Below are positions 27,550-36,538 of a DNA stretch of 64,000 bases, in pieces. The position numbers and the translations under genes were made by a program. The notes under the pieces are model-generated. The model did no database searches. It worked only from the letters and a program-made list of their open reading frames with translations, and was not told where the DNA came from. The stretch comes from Nitrospira tepida. Lineage in GTDB: Bacteria; Nitrospirota; Nitrospiria; Nitrospirales; Nitrospiraceae. Every line of letters starts with the position of its first letter. Position 1 is the first letter of the stretch. Location: contig NZ_OX365700.1 of assembly GCF_947241125.1 (NCBI RefSeq), positions 3,070,001-3,134,000 of the forward strand. Reading direction: 5' to 3'.

Positions 27550-29379
27550 TTATTCCACCGTCACGCTCTTCGCCAGATTCCGCGGCTGGTCCACGTCGGC
27601 CCCGCGCAGGATCGCCACATGATAGGCCAACAACTGCAACGGAATCGCGAACAAAATCGGAGACAGCAACGGATGCGTATCCGGGACCGTAAAGACGGCA
27701 TCGGCCGTCATCCCTAATTCTCGCTCGCCTTCGGCCACTAACGCAATGACCGGGGCCCGCCGAGCCTTGACTTCCATGAGATTGCTCACGGTCTTCTCGT
27801 ACAGCCGGTCCCTTGGAGCCAGCACCACCACGGGCATGTCCCGATCGATCAAGGCGATGGGGCCGTGTTTCATCTCTCCGGCCGCGTATCCTTCAGCGTG
27901 GATGTAGGAAATTTCTTTCAGCTTGAGCGCGCCTTCCAACGCGATGGGATAGTTGATGCCCCGCCCGAGATAGAGAAAGTTGCGTTTCTTGTAAAACCGC
28001 TTGGCGATCGCCACCACCTCGGCTTCCCGCGCCAGAATGCGCTTGACCAGAGTCGGTAACGTCACCAGCCGTTCCAGCCAGGCCTTCCCGTCGGCCTTGG
28101 ATAGGACCCCCCGGACACGGCCCAGGTGCAGGGCCAGCATGTAAAGCGCGGTCAACTGTCCCGTGAAGGCCTTGGTGGAGGCCACCCCGATTTCAGGCCC
28201 GCAATGGGTGTAGAGGATACCGTCCGATTCGCGCGCCAACGTGCTGCCGACCACATTGACGATGGACACGACTCGGGCACCCTTCTGCTTGGCTTCGCGC
28301 GCCGCCGCCAACGTATCGGCGGTCTCACCGGATTGCGAGATCGTGATAAACAGATCGTTCTTCTCGACCAGCGGATTCCGATACCGGAACTCCGAGGCGA
28401 TATCCACCTGCACCGGCGTCCGGACCATTTCCTCCAACAGATATTTCCCCACCAGCCCCGCATGCCAGGACGTGCCGCAGGCGACGATCCAAATCCGGCC
28501 GACGGCGGCGAATTGCTCGTTCGTCAAGCCGATATCGGGCAGATCCGCCTCGCCCTCTTCGAACGAATAGCGCCCGCGCATCGTGTCGAGAATGGTCTGG
28601 GGCTGCTCGTAAATTTCTTTGAGCATGAAGTGGGGGAACCCGCTCTTCTCCGCCGCCGCCGCGTCCCAGGTCACCTTCATGGTCTGGCGGGACACAGCCC
28701 GCCCCTCGCAGTCGGTCAGCATGATGCCGGAGGGACCGACCTCCGCAACGTCGCCTTCCTCCAGGTACAACACGTCGCGAGTATGGTCGAGCATGGCCAT
28801 GACGTCGGAGGCGACGAACGCGGCGCCCTCGGATTTCCCGACGACCAGCGGACAGCCGGAGCGGGCGGCGACGATCGTGTCGGGCTCCCGCTCCGAGATC
28901 ACGGCGATCGCGTAACTGCCTCGGATCTCCTTGGTCGCGGCCCGGACTGCCTCACCCAAGCGCATCCCCTTCTTCACGAACTTGTTGATGAGGTGCGCGA
29001 CCACTTCGGTGTCGGTCTCCGATTCGAATTTGTATCCGTCCCGTTCCAACTGCTGGCGGAGCGGCACATAATTTTCAATGATCCCGTTATGTACCAGCAC
29101 GCAGCCTTCCGAACGATGCGGATGCGCGTTCTGTTCCGACGGCTTGCCGTGGGTGGCCCACCTGGTATGGCCGATGCCGATGTGCCCGTGCAGTTCTTTG
29201 CCGAGCAGCGCCTGCTCGAGCTTCATCAGTTTGCCGACGCTGCGGCGCACCTCAATCCGTTCGCCCTGGTGCACCGCCACTCCCGCCGAATCGTATCCCC
29301 GGTACTCCAGCCGCTTGAGCCCGCCCAACAGAATCGGGACCGCGTCCTTGTCACCGACATATCCGACGATTCCGCACAT
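27550..29379 (-). CDS. glmS: Glutamine-fructose-6-phosphate aminotransferase
   Basis: A 609-residue GlmS. MCGIVGYVG supplies the N-terminal catalytic Cys2 after Met removal; the glutaminase domain is followed by two SIS sugar-isomerase domains (ITISQSGETADTLAA, NVVGSTLAR) and the C-terminal DQPRNLAKSVTVE tail, which closes the active site. It makes glucosamine 6-phosphate for peptidoglycan and lipopolysaccharide. It lies just 6 bases downstream of glmU's stop, so the two UDP-GlcNAc enzymes are co-expressed. Confidence 0.97.
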   Translation of the reverse strand: MCGIVGYVGDKDAVPILLGGLKRLEYRGYDSAGVAVHQGERIEVRRSVGKLMKLEQALLGKELHGHIGIGHTRWATHGKPSEQNAHPHRSEGCVLVHNGIIENYVPLRQQLERDGYKFESETDTEVVAHLINKFVKKGMRLGEAVRAATKEIRGSYAIAVISEREPDTIVAARSGCPLVVGKSEGAAFVASDVMAMLDHTRDVLYLEEGDVAEVGPSGIMLTDCEGRAVSRQTMKVTWDAAAAEKSGFPHFMLKEIYEQPQTILDTMRGRYSFEEGEADLPDIGLTNEQFAAVGRIWIVACGTSWHAGLVGKYLLEEMVRTPVQVDIASEFRYRNPLVEKNDLFITISQSGETADTLAAAREAKQKGARVVSIVNVVGSTLARESDGILYTHCGPEIGVASTKAFTGQLTALYMLALHLGRVRGVLSKADGKAWLERLVTLPTLVKRILAREAEVVAIAKRFYKKRNFLYLGRGINYPIALEGALKLKEISYIHAEGYAAGEMKHGPIALIDRDMPVVVLAPRDRLYEKTVSNLMEVKARRAPVIALVAEGERELGMTADAVFTVPDTHPLLSPILFAIPLQLLAYHVAILRGADVDQPRNLAKSVTVE

Positions 29380-29385
29380 GATGGG

Positions 29386-31011
29386 CTACCTCCTCTTGAC
29401 GGATTTCGAGGCTTGGGACTTTGAGGCATGAGACTTCGCGCGATGAGGCGTTGAACCGGATCCGGAGAGGGATGGCCCTGCGCCGTTCACTGCCTTGCCC
29501 TCCGCGAGCATGCGACGCTTGACGGCCCATTCAGGGCGGTTGACCTGGGAGGCCCGCCCGATGGCCAGCGCATTCGGCGGCACATCCTGTGTCACTGTCG
29601 TGCCGGCGGCGATCAAGGCGCCGCGACCGATTTTCACGGGCGCGACCAGTTGCGTATCGCTGCCCACAAACACACCGTCTTCGATGACGGTCCGGTATTT
29701 CTTGACCCCATCGTAATTGCAGGTGATGGTGCCCGCGCCGATATTGACGCCTTTTCCGATCACCGCATCGCCGAGGTAGCTGAGGTGGTTGGCCTTCGAT
29801 CCCTCTCCCAATTCAGCCTTCTTCATTTCAACAAAGTTCCCGACTTTGGCCTGCCGGCCCACCACCGTGCCGGGCCGCAAATGTGCGAACGGTCCGAGGT
29901 GGGCCCCGTCCTCGACCTGGGACTCGCGCAGCACACAGTGATCCAGAATCTCCACTCCACTGCCGATCGTGCAATCTGTGATGCGGGTTCCCGAGTGAAT
30001 GACCGTGTCCTCGCCGACGGTGGTGCCGCCCTCCAGTGTCACGTGCGGATAGAGCACGGTGTCGCGCCCCAGCTTCACATCGGTGTCGATCCAGGTCGTG
30101 GCGGGATCCTTCATCGTCACGCCCGCAGCCAGCCACTTGTCTCGAATCCGCTCACGAATCGTCCGTTCAGCCTCAGCCAATTGCGCCCGCGTGTTGACGC
30201 CGAGTCCTTCGACAGCCTGTTGCAGTGGCACCGCGGCCACGGGACGGCCCTGCGCGACCGCCAAGCCGACGATGTCGGTCAGGTAATATTCGCCTTGCGC
30301 ATTCTGCGGGCGAAGCTGATCCAGCGCGTCGAACAGAAACGAGCCGTCGACGACATAGGTCCCGACGTTGATCTCCCGCAACGCGGCTTCCTCCGGCGTC
30401 GCATCCCGATCCTCGACAATGCGCAACACCGCCTGGTTCCGCAAATGCGTGGCGCCTCGCTCGAACAAGGCCCGGACCACCCGCCCATATCCAGTCGGAT
30501 CATCAAGTACGGCGGTCAAAAGGGTCACGGTCGCCCCGTCCTGGCGGTGCACGCGGAGCAGTTCCTCGACCGTCTCCTCCGTCAAGAGCGGCGTGTCGCC
30601 ATTCAAAATCAAGAAGGTCGAAGGTGTATTCGCTCGATCGGAGACGAAGACCGGACGCGCCTGCCGGACGGCGTCCCCCGTGCCCAGTTGCTTTTCCTGC
30701 GCCACAATGTGCAGCCGCGGTTGGCCCAGGCTTCCCTTCGCTTGCGTCTCCAACAGGGCCCGCACCTGATCGCCCTGATGCCCGATCACCACGGCCACGC
30801 CCTGGTCTCCGAACCGCCGCCCGAGATCCAAGGCGTACAAGACCATCGGCCGCCCGGCAACGGGATGGAGCACCTTGACGACCTTCGACTGCATGCGTTT
30901 CCCCAAGCCGGCCGCCATGATGATGACCCCGACGCCGCCTGGGCCCGTCGGCCGGTCCCGCATCTCAGCGGAACCTGCATCGCGATAAGAGGAAAGGGAT
31001 GCTCGCTTCAT
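29386..31011 (-). CDS. glmU: Bifunctional GlcNAc-1-P uridyltransferase / GlcN-1-P acetyltransferase
   Basis: A 541-residue GlmU from the ATG at 31011, which overlaps the upstream DUF502 stop by ATGA. The N-terminal pyrophosphorylase starts at VIIMAAGLGKRMQSKVVKVL; the left-handed beta-helix holds LRPGTVVGRQAKVGNFVEMK and KANHLSYLGDAVIGKGVNIG. It carries out the last two steps to UDP-GlcNAc. Oddly, the C-terminus ends in a low-complexity tail (SHASKSQASKSVKRR) coded by a short, roughly 7-base repeat in the DNA, well past the conserved domain. The upstream part of this reading frame up to 31290 is not GlmU. Confidence 0.95.
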   Translation of the reverse strand: MKRASLSSYRDAGSAEMRDRPTGPGGVGVIIMAAGLGKRMQSKVVKVLHPVAGRPMVLYALDLGRRFGDQGVAVVIGHQGDQVRALLETQAKGSLGQPRLHIVAQEKQLGTGDAVRQARPVFVSDRANTPSTFLILNGDTPLLTEETVEELLRVHRQDGATVTLLTAVLDDPTGYGRVVRALFERGATHLRNQAVLRIVEDRDATPEEAALREINVGTYVVDGSFLFDALDQLRPQNAQGEYYLTDIVGLAVAQGRPVAAVPLQQAVEGLGVNTRAQLAEAERTIRERIRDKWLAAGVTMKDPATTWIDTDVKLGRDTVLYPHVTLEGGTTVGEDTVIHSGTRITDCTIGSGVEILDHCVLRESQVEDGAHLGPFAHLRPGTVVGRQAKVGNFVEMKKAELGEGSKANHLSYLGDAVIGKGVNIGAGTITCNYDGVKKYRTVIEDGVFVGSDTQLVAPVKIGRGALIAAGTTVTQDVPPNALAIGRASQVNRPEWAVKRRMLAEGKAVNGAGPSLSGSGSTPHRAKSHASKSQASKSVKRR

Positions 31012-31682
31012 CCGATGGGCACTCCGATCTCGGGCTGTCGCACCTTCGACCAGGCGCCATCGGTTCCCGCCCGCCCGCCGGGCTGTTCCGGCGAATAGAG
31101 TCCACCGGAGACGATCAACTTCATCGCCTCCTCCACCGAGATATCGACCGACGTCACATCCTTCTCCGGCACCAACAGGAAATAGCCCGACGTCGGATTG
31201 GGCGAGGTGGGCACATAGACGTTCAACAGCGGCTCCGCGGTCACGGACTGAGCTTCTCCCTGGGTCGTGCCCGTGACGAAGGCAAAACAATACTGGCCGT
31301 TCTTGGGAAATTGGATCAGCACCACCCGGTTATATCGCCCCCGTTCGCTCACGGACAGGACATCCATCATGGATTTGATCGTCGAATAGATCCCGCGCAC
31401 GACGGGCACGCGGTTCAGCAGGCCCTCCCACCACTTCACCACCTGCCGCCCGATAACGTTGGTCGTAAAGAGCCCGACGGCGAGAATGAGCAGCACCAAC
31501 GTGATGATCCCCAAGCCCGGGACATAGGACTGGGGCATGACCAACCGCGCGAGCACATCGCCCAAAATCCCATCCACGGTGACGAACAGGGTCTTGAGGA
31601 TGAGGATCGTCCCCCAGATCGGCGTAATGACGAGGAGACCGGTCAAAAAGTAGCGTTTGATCGCGGCCTTAACTGGTTTCAT
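31008..31682 (-). CDS. DUF502 family membrane protein
   Basis: A 224-residue inner-membrane protein with two N-terminal membrane segments (YFLTGLLVITPIWGTILILK and GLGIITLVLLILAVGLFTTN). The conserved soluble part follows: LNRVPVVRGIYSTIKSMMD and PTSPNPTSGYFLLVPEKDV. DUF502 proteins have no firm function; they resemble small membrane regulators. It is divergent from tmk across a 106-base gap, so a minus-strand promoter for glmU-glmS probably lies there. Confidence 0.88.
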   Translation of the reverse strand: MKPVKAAIKRYFLTGLLVITPIWGTILILKTLFVTVDGILGDVLARLVMPQSYVPGLGIITLVLLILAVGLFTTNVIGRQVVKWWEGLLNRVPVVRGIYSTIKSMMDVLSVSERGRYNRVVLIQFPKNGQYCFAFVTGTTQGEAQSVTAEPLLNVYVPTSPNPTSGYFLLVPEKDVTSVDISVEEAMKLIVSGGLYSPEQPGGRAGTDGAWSKVRQPEIGVPIG

Positions 31683-31788
31683 CGGGGATCAGCGGGATGA
31701 CTGGTCATCATACCCAGATCGAAAGAGCCGTCGCAAGCCTTTTCTTGCTAATTTCAACGACTTGGACTAGGATGCCGGCCACTCTTCC

Positions 31789-32556
31789 GTGGCTAAATCC
31801 AGGCGCACATCATCGTCCGGTTCCGGCCTCAGGCCTCGTCGCCGAAGCGGCCTCTTCATCTCCATGGAGGGGATCGAAGGAAGCGGCAAGACGACCCAGT
31901 CCGTCAGGCTGGCTGAATGGCTCACCAAGCAAGGCTATGAGGTCGTCCGGACCCGTGAGCCGGGCGGGACCCCGCTCGCAGAAGCGTTGCGTCGTTCGTT
32001 GTTGAACGCAACAGATGAACCAGTGACCCCTTGGACTGAAGTGCTGCTGGTGTTGGCCGCGCGCGCGCAGCATGTCGCGCAGGTGATCCGTCCAGCGCTC
32101 GAACGAGGCGCCATTGTCCTGTGCGATCGGTATCTCGATTCCACCTTGGCCTACCAGGCTTACGGCCGGGGGCTGCCGGCTTCCGTGCTGTTGCGATGGC
32201 ACCGGCAGGTGACCGACAATCTGATGCCGGATTTGACGTTGCTGTTCGACGTCCCGGTCGCAGTGGGGCTGCGCCGCCGCCGGGAAGAGGGGACGAAGAC
32301 GAACCGTTTGGACGAAGAAACCAAGCTGTTTCATAATCGCGTCCGAGGAGGCTTTCGTGACCTGGCGCGAAAGTATCGCTCCCGCATCCAGGTGATCCCC
32401 TCCGGGAAGACTCCGGAAAAGATCCATGCCGACGTGAGAGACCTGGTGACCGAAGTACTGGCTCGTAGGCCGCTTGATAGGAAGAACAGGCTGATGAAAC
32501 GGCCAACAGCCTCCACCAACACGCCGCACATCGGGAAGCTCCATGCCGTTTGCTGA
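31789..32556 (+). CDS. tmk: Thymidylate kinase
   Basis: A 255-residue dTMP kinase. P-loop GIEGSGKTT, the DRX motif in VLCDRYLDSTLAYQ, and REPGGTPLAEALR (the dTMP-binding segment) are clear. The GTG at 31789 gives a 25-residue Arg/Ser-rich leader; an ATG at 31864 directly before the P-loop strand (MEGIEGSG) is an alternative start. The C-terminus has an extra 25-30 residue basic tail. It makes dTDP from dTMP. Overlaps holB by 14 bases, a common pairing. Confidence 0.94.
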   Translation: MAKSRRTSSSGSGLRPRRRSGLFISMEGIEGSGKTTQSVRLAEWLTKQGYEVVRTREPGGTPLAEALRRSLLNATDEPVTPWTEVLLVLAARAQHVAQVIRPALERGAIVLCDRYLDSTLAYQAYGRGLPASVLLRWHRQVTDNLMPDLTLLFDVPVAVGLRRRREEGTKTNRLDEETKLFHNRVRGGFRDLARKYRSRIQVIPSGKTPEKIHADVRDLVTEVLARRPLDRKNRLMKRPTASTNTPHIGKLHAVC

Positions 32557-33598
32557 CGTCATCGGACATGAGCGGGCCAAGGGCTTATTGCGCTCGGCCA
32601 TTCTTAACGAGCGAGTGGCCCATGCCTATCTGTTCCACGGTCCGGACCGCATCGGAAAGCGGCTGTTGGCGCTGCGATTCATGCAGGCCATGGCTTGTGA
32701 GGCCTCCCCGCCGTCCGGTGAACCGGACTCCTGCGGCCGATGTCGATCCTGCCATCAATTCGACCAGGGTACCCATCCGGACCTGTCGCTGATCCGGCCC
32801 GATCCTGAGCAAGCCAGCCCGCAAATTAAGATTGAGGACATCCGGGAGTTGGAAAGCCGGCTGATCTATCGCCCGTTGATCGCCCCGCGGAAGTTTTGCC
32901 TGATCGACGACGCGGACGCAATGAACCTGTCCGCCGCCAACGCGCTGTTGAAGACGCTGGAAGAGCCGCCCGGCTATGGCCTGCTCATTCTGGTGTCGAG
33001 CCGGCCCTACTCGATGCCGGTGACGATCCGCTCCCGTTGCCAGAGCCTTCGGCTGACCCCGCCGCCCTTCGATCAGAGCGTGCGCCATTTGATGAGCCTG
33101 CGCGGCTGGTCGGAGCAGGACGCCACCCTCATGACGACCCTCACCGAGGGCCGTTTGGGAGAAGCGCTCATGACCGACCTCGCGTCGATTCAGGAGCGGC
33201 ACGATGGTCTCGCAACATTGCTTGCCCCCCAAGCCCTGCGCTCCGCCACAACGATCCTGACCGCCGCGGAAGCCCTCTCCAAGGAGGAACGGTTGAGCGA
33301 CAGCCTGGACCGGCTGTCCAGGTGGGTGCGCGATCTCGTCCTGGTGGGGATCGGCGGCCGCGCCGAATCTCTGACCTATGCCTCCCATCGGCCTCTGCTA
33401 GAGACCATCGCCAAACGAGCGGACAGTCATCGGCTCTTGGACCTGCTACAAGAGATCGATTCCTTCCAACGGAACAGCAACCGCAACTTGAATGCGCAAC
33501 TGGTGCTCGAACACCTCTTGCTCTGTCTCCGGGAGGCCGTTGCCCCTGCGCCGTCCGGCCCTGCTGCGATTCCCCCTCGGACGCCGGCCAAACGATAA
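32543..33598 (+). CDS. holB: DNA polymerase III delta-prime subunit
   Basis: A 351-residue clamp-loader subunit. The AAA+ fold begins at RAKGLLRSAILNERVAHAYL, with FHGPDRIGKRLLA in place of a full P-loop, the zinc module CGRCRSCHQFDQGTHPDL, and the sensor DDADAMNLSAANALLKTLEE. The Cys positions bind zinc in HolB. It loads the beta clamp as part of the tau/gamma complex. It overlaps tmk by 14 bases and is followed by metG after 54 bases; the order tmk-holB-metG is common. Confidence 0.92.
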   Translation: MPFADVIGHERAKGLLRSAILNERVAHAYLFHGPDRIGKRLLALRFMQAMACEASPPSGEPDSCGRCRSCHQFDQGTHPDLSLIRPDPEQASPQIKIEDIRELESRLIYRPLIAPRKFCLIDDADAMNLSAANALLKTLEEPPGYGLLILVSSRPYSMPVTIRSRCQSLRLTPPPFDQSVRHLMSLRGWSEQDATLMTTLTEGRLGEALMTDLASIQERHDGLATLLAPQALRSATTILTAAEALSKEERLSDSLDRLSRWVRDLVLVGIGGRAESLTYASHRPLLETIAKRADSHRLLDLLQEIDSFQRNSNRNLNAQLVLEHLLLCLREAVAPAPSGPAAIPPRTPAKR

Positions 33599-33652
33599 AC
33601 CAGCGTGCTAGCTTTCGCGAGGACGGTCCTGCTATCTTGGGCCATCCATCAC

Positions 33653-35647
33653 ATGGACCGCCCGTTTTACATCACGACGCCGATCTATTACGTGAACGAT
33701 GTGCCGCACATCGGGCACGCCTACACGACCATTGCCGCCGACGTGCTGGCGCGGTATCACCGGTTGCGTGGCAGACAGGTCTTTTTCCTCACCGGCGTCG
33801 ATGAACATGGGCAAAAGGTCCAGCAGGCTGCCGCCAAGGCCGGGATCGATCCGCAGGCCTACTGCGACAAGCTCGCGCCGCAATTCGAGCGACTCTGGCA
33901 GCGCCTCAACATTTCGAACGACGCCTTCATCCGCACAACCGACAAACAGCACCAAGAGATCGTTCAACGATATCTCCGCGAATTGTTCGAGAGGAAATTG
34001 ATTTACAGCGATCAATACACCGGTTGGTACTGCACCTTCGACGAGCGGTTCTGGACGGAGAAGGACGTGGTGGACGGACTCTGCCCGGACTGCAAGCGGC
34101 CCGTTGAACAACTGAGCGAACGCAATTATTTCTTCAAGATGGGCCAGTATCAGGATCGACTCATCACGCACATCAAGCAACATCCTGACTTCATTCTTCC
34201 AACATCCCGACGCAATGAAGTGCTCGGTTTCCTCGAATCCCAGAAGCTCGGCGACCTCTCCATCTCGCGCCCCAAGTCACGGCTCTCCTGGGGCATCGAG
34301 CTGCCCTTTGACCCCGACTATGTCACCTATGTCTGGTTCGACGCGTTGGTGAATTATGTTTCGGCGCTGGAGTATCTCCCGGAGGAGAAACCGGCCGGCA
34401 ACCACTTCTGGCCGGCCGATGTACACCTGGTCGGCAAGGACATCCTCACAACCCATGCGGTCTATTGGTCCACGATCCTCATGGCGCTCGGCCTCGACCT
34501 GCCCAAGACCATTTTCGCGCACGGTTGGTGGACCGTGGACGGCGAAAAAATGTCGAAGAGCCGCGGCAACGTCGTCGACCCGAATGTCATGATCGAACGG
34601 TTCGGCACGGATGCCTTCCGCTATTTCCTGCTTCGCGAGGTGCCATTCGGGCAGGATGGCGATTTCTCTGAAGCGGCCATGGTTGGGCGCATCAATAGCG
34701 ATTTGGCGAACGGCCTCGGCAATCTCCTAAGCCGTACATTGACTCTTATTGAGCGCTTTTCCGAAGGACAAGTCCCAGAATGCCGTTTCCCAGATGACCA
34801 ATTCACCGAAGACCTCAACTTAGCAGGCCACGACGCACATGCTTATTCGGATAACCATTTCTCTTCTCTGGAGTTCAACCGCGTTCTCGAACTCATATGG
34901 AAAATTGTGCAAGCCTGCGATCAATATATAGAAAAGACTGCTCCTTGGGTTCTCGCTAAGGATCAAAACAAGAAGGTCCAACTCAATCGAGTACTCTACC
35001 GAGCAGCTGATACGCTTCGGCTTCTCTGCATTCATATCTATCCTTTCATGCCACAGACAGCGGAGGAAATGGCGCGCCAACTCGGACTCAGTATTAGCTT
35101 CGAGGACAAGTTTAAGAAGACTCCGGTCACCGAGCTATTCTGGAATCGTTTCCCTGCCAACACAAAAGTGAACAAAGGCAACCCTCTGTTCCCGCGCATC
35201 GAACCGAACAAACTCACAGGAGCCAAGCCCGTGACCGACTCATCGACACCAGCAGCCGCCACGACCCAACCGACGACGCCCGCCGCGACACCGGTTGCAG
35301 CGCCCGTGGCTCCCGCAGCGCCGGCCCAGATCACCATCGAGGAATTCCAGAAGATTCAGCTCAAGACCGCCAAGGTGCTCACGGCCGAGCGGGTGCCACG
35401 CTCCGAGAAGCTCATCAAGCTCCAGGTGGATCTCGGCGCGGAGCAGCGGCAGATCGTCGCGGGCATCGGCAAGAAGTACGAGCCGGAACAACTGGTCGGC
35501 CGCACGATCGTGATCGTCGCCAACCTCAAGCCGGCCAAGCTCATGGGCATCGAGTCACAGGGCATGGTCTTGGCGGCGGGCGATGCGGAGGTGAAGGGAC
35601 TCGTCGGGATCGCCGAAGACGTGGACCCCGGCACGAAGGTCAAATGA
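33653..35647 (+). CDS. metG: Methionyl-tRNA synthetase with C-terminal tRNA-binding domain
   Basis: A 664-residue enzyme from the ATG at 33653 (MDRPFYITTPIYYVNDVPHI). HIGH motif PHIGHAY near residue 20, zinc knuckle CTFDERF to CPDC, and GEKMSKSRGN for KMSKS. After the anticodon-binding domain comes a Pro/Thr/Ala-rich linker, then an EMAP/tRBD domain (IVAGIGKKYEPEQLVGRTI). The middle part, roughly 34,720-35,230, has lower G+C and different codon preference from the two ends. The last four bases overlap the next start (ATGA). Confidence 0.97.
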   Translation: MDRPFYITTPIYYVNDVPHIGHAYTTIAADVLARYHRLRGRQVFFLTGVDEHGQKVQQAAAKAGIDPQAYCDKLAPQFERLWQRLNISNDAFIRTTDKQHQEIVQRYLRELFERKLIYSDQYTGWYCTFDERFWTEKDVVDGLCPDCKRPVEQLSERNYFFKMGQYQDRLITHIKQHPDFILPTSRRNEVLGFLESQKLGDLSISRPKSRLSWGIELPFDPDYVTYVWFDALVNYVSALEYLPEEKPAGNHFWPADVHLVGKDILTTHAVYWSTILMALGLDLPKTIFAHGWWTVDGEKMSKSRGNVVDPNVMIERFGTDAFRYFLLREVPFGQDGDFSEAAMVGRINSDLANGLGNLLSRTLTLIERFSEGQVPECRFPDDQFTEDLNLAGHDAHAYSDNHFSSLEFNRVLELIWKIVQACDQYIEKTAPWVLAKDQNKKVQLNRVLYRAADTLRLLCIHIYPFMPQTAEEMARQLGLSISFEDKFKKTPVTELFWNRFPANTKVNKGNPLFPRIEPNKLTGAKPVTDSSTPAAATTQPTTPAATPVAAPVAPAAPAQITIEEFQKIQLKTAKVLTAERVPRSEKLIKLQVDLGAEQRQIVAGIGKKYEPEQLVGRTIVIVANLKPAKLMGIESQGMVLAAGDAEVKGLVGIAEDVDPGTKVK

Positions 35648-36501
35648 ACGCCGGCCGCTATTGGATCGTCTGGTTCTGGAGCGCGCTCGTTCTCTGGCTT
35701 GTTCATCCCCCGCAGGCGTTCTCCCAAGGGACTCCCCCCACCGATCAGCCCCTGAACGAAGCGCTCGCCACGAATGTGACCGTCCGGGTGGTCGGGCACG
35801 GATCGCTCGTGCTCGGACGGGAGGTCGGGGGCGCGCGAGTCACCATCACCGACCTTGCCACCGGTCGGATTCTCGCGTCCGGACTGCAACAGGGCGAGGC
35901 AGGGGATCAAAACCAGATCATGCACACGCCGCACTACATGCGCGAGCCGCTCTATAGCACCAGCCCCTCCGCCTCCTACTCGACAACCCTGTACCTGACC
36001 CACCCCACGCAGGTCGAGATCACGGCGCAGGGCCCGCTCTCCTATCCGGCCGCTTCGCAACGGGCATCCAAGACGGTCTGGCTGATTCCCGGCCAACATA
36101 TGACGGGCGACGGGATCGTCTTGCACCTCTACGGCTACATCGTGCAGATCGTGGAACCCAAGGCGGGGGACTCGTTGATCGCGAAGGAGGATCAGCCGCT
36201 GCGCGTATCGGTCCGTACGCTCGCCGGCACTCCGGTGCGGCCCCATGGAGACTGGGACGCTCGCCAGGTGCACATTTACGGGGAAGTGGTGGTCGGCGAC
36301 CAGGTGACCGAACGGCTCCAGATGTTTTATTCCGGCGAGAAGGGACTCTTCGAGTCATCCTTCTTCGTCCCCACTCCCAAGGACGCGCCGGACGGCCTGA
36401 CGCTGCGGGTCGTGGCCGTCCATGCGACCGATGGGAACATGGCCGTGGGCGAAGCCAAGTTCCCGGTGCTGTCGGAACGGCTTCGCCCGCAACGCCGGTA
36501 A
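35644..36501 (+). CDS. Secreted protein of unknown function
   Basis: A 285-residue exported protein. The signal peptide MNAGRYWIVWFWSALVLWLV ends near AFSQG. The mature chain is beta-rich: NVTVRVVGHGSLVLGREVGG, ARVTITDLATGRILASGLQQ, and PTQVEITAQGPLSYPAASQR, suggesting one or two immunoglobulin-like folds. I do not recognise the family. It is translationally coupled to metG by ATGA and precedes ftsH by 37 bases, so it is made together with unrelated housekeeping proteins. Confidence 0.7.
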   Translation: MNAGRYWIVWFWSALVLWLVHPPQAFSQGTPPTDQPLNEALATNVTVRVVGHGSLVLGREVGGARVTITDLATGRILASGLQQGEAGDQNQIMHTPHYMREPLYSTSPSASYSTTLYLTHPTQVEITAQGPLSYPAASQRASKTVWLIPGQHMTGDGIVLHLYGYIVQIVEPKAGDSLIAKEDQPLRVSVRTLAGTPVRPHGDWDARQVHIYGEVVVGDQVTERLQMFYSGEKGLFESSFFVPTPKDAPDGLTLRVVAVHATDGNMAVGEAKFPVLSERLRPQRR

Positions 36502-36538
36502 GCCGCCTCCTCCGCATCGAGCAAGGAAGGGAACCCCG

